64,000 bases of DNA from Turnera subulata. Taxonomy: Eukaryota > Streptophyta > Magnoliopsida > Malpighiales > Passifloraceae. Location: contig JAKUCV010000983.1 in NCBI GenBank assembly GCA_028386065.3, positions 46,619-110,618 of the forward strand, given 5' to 3'. Every line of letters starts with the position of its first letter. The first letter of the stretch is position 1. Below, piece after piece: positions 57,763 through 64,000 of the stretch. Below the pieces are notes generated by a model. That model was given only the letters and a program-made list of their open reading frames with translations. It was not told where the DNA came from and did not search any database. The position numbers and the translations under genes were made by a program.

Positions 57763-59952
57763 TTGTTCTTTGTAGGAAAGCAATGATGAGTAGTGCTTGA
57801 ATATTGAAAATGCTCATCCTTTGGTTTGAACCATTTTGTATCCTTTCTAGTATCCTATTGTGTCTACTTTTTATGCTTATTTAGTTAATTTGTGTATCTT
57901 GCATTCATGCATTTTAAACATGATCAATGATGGTGATTAAAGGGGGAAAGAGTTTTGAGCATCATCTCTTCAAATTGGTTGGAAGAGAACTTGGAGTTTA
58001 TTGAGGCTTCTTTTGATCAAGTAGATATCTGTGCAAATTTTGGTTTCAGCTGCTCTACAAAATTCATGTGCATAGGCAACCAGAGGAGGTATATTGGTTT
58101 GAGCTCAACTACAAAATTGATTTATTCCACCAAACTCGAGAGCTCCAGAAAATTCTGTCTATTAGCTCAACTACAAAATTCGTTACACAACAAAATCCCT
58201 GTCTTTGTTTTCTAGAACCTTGGAGCCTCTATAAATTTTGTATACTACCACAGTCACAAAATTTCTTTTATTATTCATGCAAAAAAGGGGGAAAACCATA
58301 CATCCAAAACTACAACTCACATGCACCTTTTTTGAAATCAGCTAAACGCATATCATTCTTTTGGCCTCTCTCTTTACACGGGGTCTTCTCTTTCAAAATT
58401 CCCAAACCACACAAATTCCTTAAACTAAACCCTAGCCACTACAGAATCCGATCCGCCCGCCATGAGAGTAAGAAAGGGCGAGACGGCGACCCACGAAGGA
58501 GTGAATCAACGTCGACGATGACTCTCCGCCATGCCTCGCCGCCTTGCTTCATCGGTGATTTGTGAACAATATCCAGATGATGCGCCGCTGACGCCATCTT
58601 TTATTGCATCCGGTCGCTGCTGCCCAAAGAACCAACGCCGTCGTGTTATGCTTCATCGAAGAACCTTACTCCGACCGATGCTTAGGATCACGTAACAGAA
58701 ATCTTTGAGTTCATTAGATTTTCATGCATCACTTCATATCATTTTCTAATTGTATTAGAAACATATAGCAATCTTTTTTCATTCTTTGTTGGACTGCTCA
58801 TAATCTTTTGCCTATGTCCATTTATGGATTTCCTTTGTGGGTATAACAGTGGAGTACTATGGTCATACTTTTGACTATTAGTTTATTTCGTTATATGGCT
58901 TTATGATTTATTGCTAATTTCTGGTTTTTTATTTCTCTCCATTTGGTTTCTCTTTCGACAATTTAACCAGGGGAGTTTCTTTTTTGGTTACTTCTCTTTT
59001 TGTTCTTGCTACATGTGCTTGCTGCTTCTTACTTCTTAGACATGTGTTATTGCCTATTGCCACAAACTTGCCATATCATATTGCCACGTAATCCACTGTG
59101 TTTCATGGCTGATATTTATATACTCTATTCTCCTCTCTTCCTATGGATATTGGATGTCTTTTGGTTGTGTTTAGTTCTCCCAAGAGAGGGAGATGCTTTG
59201 TGAAAACTTTAACCTAAGCTTTGCAGATATAATGATGCAGCTCCAATTTGTGTCTTCCTTTCTTCAGCTCTTTGGTTTAATAATGCTTTCAAGTTCTAGC
59301 CTCCGTATGTTTGGTTGCCATCATGTTGATTTTTTTTTTTTCTGAGTATCAATTACACAATGTTGATTGTCATATTCATTGGTCTGTTTGCCTTGTAACT
59401 ATTGCACATCTATTATATTTCCACTTCTACCATAAATGTTTTCTTCTTTCCTGGGAGAGTTTTCTTTATTGATGTTCTTTATTTCTAGTAGTGTCTTTGC
59501 TGCTTCTTCTGTCAATGATTTTTAGATTTCAGTAGCTCAAGGTTCATATAACTTCTCTCTTTATTAGCTTTATGGATAATCTTTGTAAATTTGTACTTTT
59601 CACTGGTTTATCTTTCAACAGTTTTGTGCTTAGCGTTTTTACACAAGGGAACTTTTCTCCAAACCTTCAAGTATCATCTTGCTCTTGATATTTTTTTTAA
59701 CGCATACTATTTCTGGCTTAACTTTTGGTATATGGATTTTTATGCCTTTTTGGTTAATGGCAAAAGGGGGAGAACATGATGGACATTCATTACTGTCTTG
59801 CTGATACATTTTATATGCTGACATTCTAGTGCAATTATTTTATCAAAATTGATGGCATACAAGTACTTTGAAAGGGGGAGTTTTTCTACTTTGCGTTCAC
59901 AATGTTTTTTGAAGAAATGTCCATGTTTGACATCACCAAAAAAAGGGGAGAA
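57763..59952 (+). mobile_element. Copia X internal region 3' of gag, copy 2 (intact)
   Basis: This non-coding stretch matches copy 1 with the Athila-like insertion removed. The site corresponding to the insertion is TAGATATCTG at about 58021. It contains the same host-like segment (AAACCCTAGCC at about 58425, GC-rich from 58450, then T-rich) and ends in AAAAAAGGGGAGAA before LTR 3. Confidence 0.8.
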
Positions 59953-60304
59953 TATTGGTCCATATCCTTTTTTGGTTAATACATGCTGAAGGTATTTTAA
60001 TTAGTTTTTGGTGCTGTCAAATCTTTATATTCCTGGAATTATTTTTCAGAATAAAACGGGCTGGGCTGCCTATTTATTATTAAGGCCCATTTTCAAATGA
60101 TTATTTTGTGTGTTACAAAATCTATTGGGTTTTTACTTTTAATTTCGGCCCAGGCACTGTTACTAAATATTGAGCCCATGTCTATGTCCCTCCCTCTCAG
60201 GAAACACTGCATTTCTTTTAAACACAGCTGACTACGTTTAAGTCATGCATATGAACGTTCGCACATGGGTGGAGTACTCTTGGTTCCTTTGTTTTACATG
60301 ACTC
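59953..60304 (+). mobile_element. Copia family X, LTR 3, truncated by the next element
   Basis: It matches the first 350 bp of LTRs 1 and 2. The terminal TGTTGG is mutated to TATTGG. It stops abruptly at GACTC (60300-60304), where a copia Y LTR begins. The remainder probably lies beyond the window, on the far side of copia Y. Confidence 0.85.
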
Positions 60305-61831
60305 TGTTAGTGTAATATGCCCAAAAGCCAATCATTGGATGATTGTACATAGTCATGTAAGTACATTAAGGTTATTCCAATAAATATGTTTATGAGATAA
60401 ACTCTTGTACATATTTATACCCCTAGAATATTTTATGTTCTTAAATGTCCCTAGTCGGTTATTATTATGGATGGGTTGTAATAATAAATTAAGACTAGCG
60501 TATGTTGAGAATTATATGAGATATGAATTCTACATACGGGTACAAGTTAGAGAACTTGTGGACTGGACCGACCCAACATAAGAACACTACATGGAACGTT
60601 ATATGATTGTCATTAGTGGTTCTTATATGTATTGTCCTTAGACTTGAGATCATCAAGGTTCCCAACATGTGAGTCATATACTTTGATATTACTCTTGGCT
60701 ATTCGTAACTGAGTAGACCTTAGTGTAATCATTAGGTATATGATATAATGTGTAGTGGGTTTTGTATGATCAAGATGGAATTCGTCCAACCCATATAACG
60801 GGTATATTATCAGATGGGCCTCTTGATAGAGTTGAACTGTAAATGCATGGCCATGCTCGGATTATGTGATATGGTGATATCATTAGTATCCGTTTTACAC
60901 AGTTAACTTGGGGATCAAGAAATGTTGGATCAAACATATGCGAGATTGACATATTTCATGTCTCGTGTTTGATCTTGATAATGGGATGAAAGGATGATGA
61001 CATGTTCCGAGGCATAATGAATCAGTACTGATCTTGTCGTTTGGGTAGCAATGATGTGTTGCTAGACACCGCTTATTCTTTATAATTGTAAAATGAGATT
61101 TTACAATTATTGCCAAACGTTACAAGTGCCTACAGGGTCACACACTTAGAACTGTTGATTCGAGCAGGTGGTTGAACCATGGTTGGACCGTGGTTCGATC
61201 AAGTGGGTGGACTATGGCTGAACCTTGGTTGGACCATGGTTGGACCGGGTCGTTTTGGGCTGATTTGGTTTACTAATTATCAGAATTATTGAACCAGAAT
61301 CAGTGCCATATGATGTGTATTCCTATATATGATGATATATATAATTAATGCTTAGTGGAGCATTAAGTCATAGTGGAAACATAATCATGAAGGATAAGAC
61401 ATGATTATGTTGGCCAATGACTTAATAAACTATGCATTTCAAGTGTGTATAAATAGGGTGAAGGTTTGATCAGATTTTCAGACCAAGCAAGGCTTTACAC
61501 ACTCTTCACATTTGAGAAAAACATATCAAACACTCTCTAGTCTCTAGCTCTCGAAAATTCTGCAGCTAGCACTGCGGTTCGGGAGTGCTCGGGTTAGCGA
61601 TCGTGAGACGGTTGCTAGCAGTCATCAACGGTTCGTGTGGATACCGTAGAGGAGCTGGATTTCTTGTCGAGTTCTTGCTGATTCTGCACTACAGTTGGGT
61701 GAAAGACCTCAACCAAGCAAGGTACGAAAAAATTGTTATTCGGTTTGGTTAGCTTCACTTGGATCCTCCATGAGTACCGGGTCTTTCCGCTGCATGTTTG
61801 ATTGTCAAGTTTGCATGCCCGGTTACTTACA
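60305..61831 (+). mobile_element. Copia family Y, 5' LTR (1527 bp)
   Basis: It begins TGTTAGTGTAATATGCCC and ends CCGGTTACTTACA. A tRNA-Met-like primer site GTGATAGCGGAGCC follows at 61832-61845. A fragment of the same LTR lies at 43323-44400. The 3' LTR is outside the window. Confidence 0.9.
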
Positions 61832-61845
61832 GTGATAGCGGAGCC

Positions 61846-63217
61846 TCTTGTGAAATGCTAAACCGAATTAGATGTTCATTTTGTTATATGTGATGTAGCA
61901 TAAACATGATAGTATATGTGATATGCTGAATTCATTTACATATGTGATATGTTGATTTTCAATTTTGTATACATGATACATGTTTAGGTTGGTGTTTGTC
62001 AAAAGTGTTTTGACAATGAATGCTTGATTGGTATGAGATATCAATCAAGGTGTTCTTGGCAGTAAGTCGAATGAGTTCGACAAGGAAAAATCGATTGTCA
62101 GTTTTTGTATGGAAAGATTGTCGTTCTAGTACAGCAGGGCCTAAACATCGATGTTGGTTAGACGAACATCGTTGTTGCCATGGAGATTAGCCTTGGCCGA
62201 GCCTACTAAACATCGATGTTGTGTGACAAACATCGATGTTTTGGTTTTGGCAGAATTTTGAAACATCGATGCTGTATGACAAACATCGATGTTCTCATGA
62301 CGAGTGGTCTCGGCAGAACTCTCAACATCGATGTTCAAGAGTTAAACATCGATGTTCTAGAGCACTGCCAAATTAGTTTGAGATTCCAAATTCTCAAACA
62401 TCGATGTTTAAATGTTAGACATCGATGTTTAAAACTACTGCCAGAAATCTTGAACTTCCAGAACTTCGAGACATCGATGTTCTTGAGCTTTGCCAAAAGA
62501 TTTTGAGTTCCAGAATTCTCAAACATCGATGTTCAAGAGGTAGACATCGATGTTCAAGAGTTAAACATCGATGTTCTTGAACACTGCTAAGTAGTTGGGA
62601 GAATCAGATTCTCACAACATCGATGTTCAATATTAGACATCGATGTTCTTATGTATTTTTGGTTTCCAAATTTACAAAACATCAATATATGATTTATCAA
62701 GAACATGCATGTGATGTATAGGAATAATATGTTGATATAAATATTAAGTTCCTCTTGTATTTCCTTCCAAGATAAGCACTCATCATTGCTTAGATCAATA
62801 CTTGGTAGGTTTTGCCAAAGCAAGGTGCCAGTATTTATCCTAGCAAGGTGCGACGGGATAATTGTAATATCCGAACTGCTTGTTATGGGTTGAACTTAAC
62901 TAGGTCATCTCAATAGGATTGAGGACTTAGAGGCAAGGAGTTGAGCTAAGTCTATGAGAGAGACAAGAACAAGTGTTGTTCACTCAACTATCCAAGAGTT
63001 ACAAGAGATGTAATTGACAAGAGTTGTCTACCTAAATAACTATGATATAAGTGATCAGCCAAAGCTGACTTATCTTGTAGTGAAATATGGATCTTGGCCT
63101 ACTTATAATTTTCTTGATTTATGTAATAGGAGCATCATTTAATAAAATTCCTTATTAAGTGATTTTATGTATACATGACTCTTATTTGTGTGAGTTGATC
63201 ATTGTTGTAGAGTTATC
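61846..63217 (+). mobile_element. Copia Y 5' leader
   Basis: This untranslated internal stretch lies between the primer site and gag. The middle part is the palindrome array described separately. From about 62690 to 63217 there is ordinary AT-rich leader with no clear frame. Confidence 0.75.
62144..62650. repeat. Array of the palindrome AACATCGATGTT
   Basis: CATCGATG occurs 15 times (starts at 62146, 62211, 62231, 62263, 62284, 62326, 62347, 62399, 62420, 62472, 62524, 62545, 62566, 62618, 62638), with one variant at 62167. The full palindrome AACATCGATGTT or RACATCGATGTT is usual. Copies come in pairs 20-21 bp apart, with about 52 bp to the next pair, giving a 73-bp higher-order period in the centre. 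Because the core is a palindrome, a repeated Asn-Ile-Asp-Val peptide appears on the minus strand. Confidence 0.93.
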
Positions 63218-64000
63218 ATGGCACAAAACACTAGCACACAATCTCTGTGATCTGTCCTTGAGAAGGAAAAGCTGAATGGGAATAACTTCCTAAAGTGGCA
63301 TCGCAATTTGAGGATAGTCCTCAAACAAGAAAAGAAGCTGTATGTCCTTGAAGGGCCCGTTCCAAATGAACCGGCGCCTAATGCTCCTAGGGCAGAAAGA
63401 GATGCTTACAAGAAGCATGTTTATGATGCATTGAATGTTGCATGCCTTATGCTTGTTAACATGGACTCTGAGCTTCAAAAGTAACATGAGAACTTGGGTG
63501 CGTTCGATATGATCGAACACCTGAAAATGCTCTTTGAAGAGCAAGCTAGGCATGAGAGGTATGAGACCTCTAAGGAATTATTCCAATGCAAGATGGTTGA
63601 GTCATCACCGGTGAGACCTCATGTGCTCAAAATGGTTGGATACATTGAGAGCCTTGAGGGTCTGGGTTTTCCTTTGCAAAAGGAGTTGGCTGTTGATCTA
63701 GTCCTGCAATCGTTGCCGGATAGTTACAACCAATTTGTCATGAATTTCAATATGAATCATCTTGACAAATCCTTGTCTGAGTTGCTTAACATGTTGGGAA
63801 CAGTTGAGCAACAAATGAAGGCAAACAAATCCAACAACATTTTGATGGTTGGAAAAGGCAAAGGAAAGGGTAAAGCCAAGTTTTACAAGAAGAAGAAATG
63901 TGCCAAGAAGTTTGGTGCATGTGCATCTTCTTGTTCCCATGTGCTGAAACCCAAAGGTGGTATTGCAAAGGAAGGACAATGTTTCCATTGCAACAAACCT
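63218..64000 (+). pseudogene. Copia Y gag, 5' part, with two nonsense codons
   Basis: From ATG 63218 (MAQNTSTQSL) the frame runs to the window end except for TGA at 63248 (codon 11) and TAA at 63482 (codon 89). It carries the copia gag/UBN2_2 core: LNGNNFLKWHRNLRIVLKQEKK, AVDLVLQSLPDSYNQFVMNF, LSELLNMLGTVEQQMK. A Lys-rich basic stretch follows, and then the first part of a CCHC zinc knuckle (GQCFHCNKP) at the edge. The protein would package element RNA; pol would lie to the right. Confidence 0.88.

Noticed and set aside
62144..62650. CRISPR-like array
   Set aside because: The repeats are 12-bp palindromes with irregular spacing in a plant retrotransposon leader; no CRISPR features.

Overview
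The window is nuclear DNA of a flowering plant, most likely a eudicot: AT-rich, with spliced genes and many nested plant retrotransposons. I cannot name the species. Only two genes look like intact single-copy host genes. One (plus strand, 3671-5899) is a two-exon CYP79-family cytochrome P450 of 540 residues. The CYP79 family turns amino acids into aldoximes, the first step toward cyanogenic glucosides, glucosinolates and aldoxime or nitrile volatiles. The other (minus strand, 18765-26184) is an eleven-exon LRR receptor-like kinase of subfamily II (607 residues), closest to Arabidopsis At5g10290/At5g65240. Its splice phases close exactly.

The rest is transposable-element DNA. Region by region: 0.9-2.8 kb holds remains of two LTR elements. 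A 70-base C tract lies at 6.3 kb. 7.4-11.85 kb holds two solo LTRs of one large-LTR family in opposite orientation, each with a perfect 5-bp target duplication, flanking a decayed LINE RNase H relic. 11.9-17.7 kb is a broken L1-like LINE with a 944-bp hAT element nested inside (8-bp target duplication). tRNA-derived SINEs with target duplications lie at 18.06, 39.94 and 40.81 kb.

27.85-39.59 kb is a minus-strand, apparently tandem gypsy-type array: two LTRs of 3.6-3.9 kb in the same orientation. The interval between them carries no recognisable gag or pol. It carries a three-gene cassette: a basic coiled-coil ORF, a GRF zinc-finger/coiled-coil/TM gene (At4g04775-like) broken by one nonsense codon, and a divergent gene that includes the start of an endonuclease/exonuclease-like domain. 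Part of the cassette recurs to the left of the left LTR. A 1.2-kb hAT sits in one copy, and the other copy preserves the empty site.

41.0-60.3 kb is a tandem LTR-int-LTR-int-LTR array of a gag-only copia family. Its gag has a histidine-rich 7-residue repeat. A 7.7-kb Athila/Tat-like gag-protease element is nested in the first copy, and the second copy keeps the empty site. 60.3-64 kb is the 5' half of another copia element. Its leader carries an array of the 12-bp palindrome AACATCGATGTT, and its gag has two nonsense codons and runs off the window.

The two host genes are not functionally linked. The most unusual structures are the gene cassette between the gypsy LTRs, the gag heptad repeats and the palindrome array. 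All calls come from reading the sequence; no database search was run.
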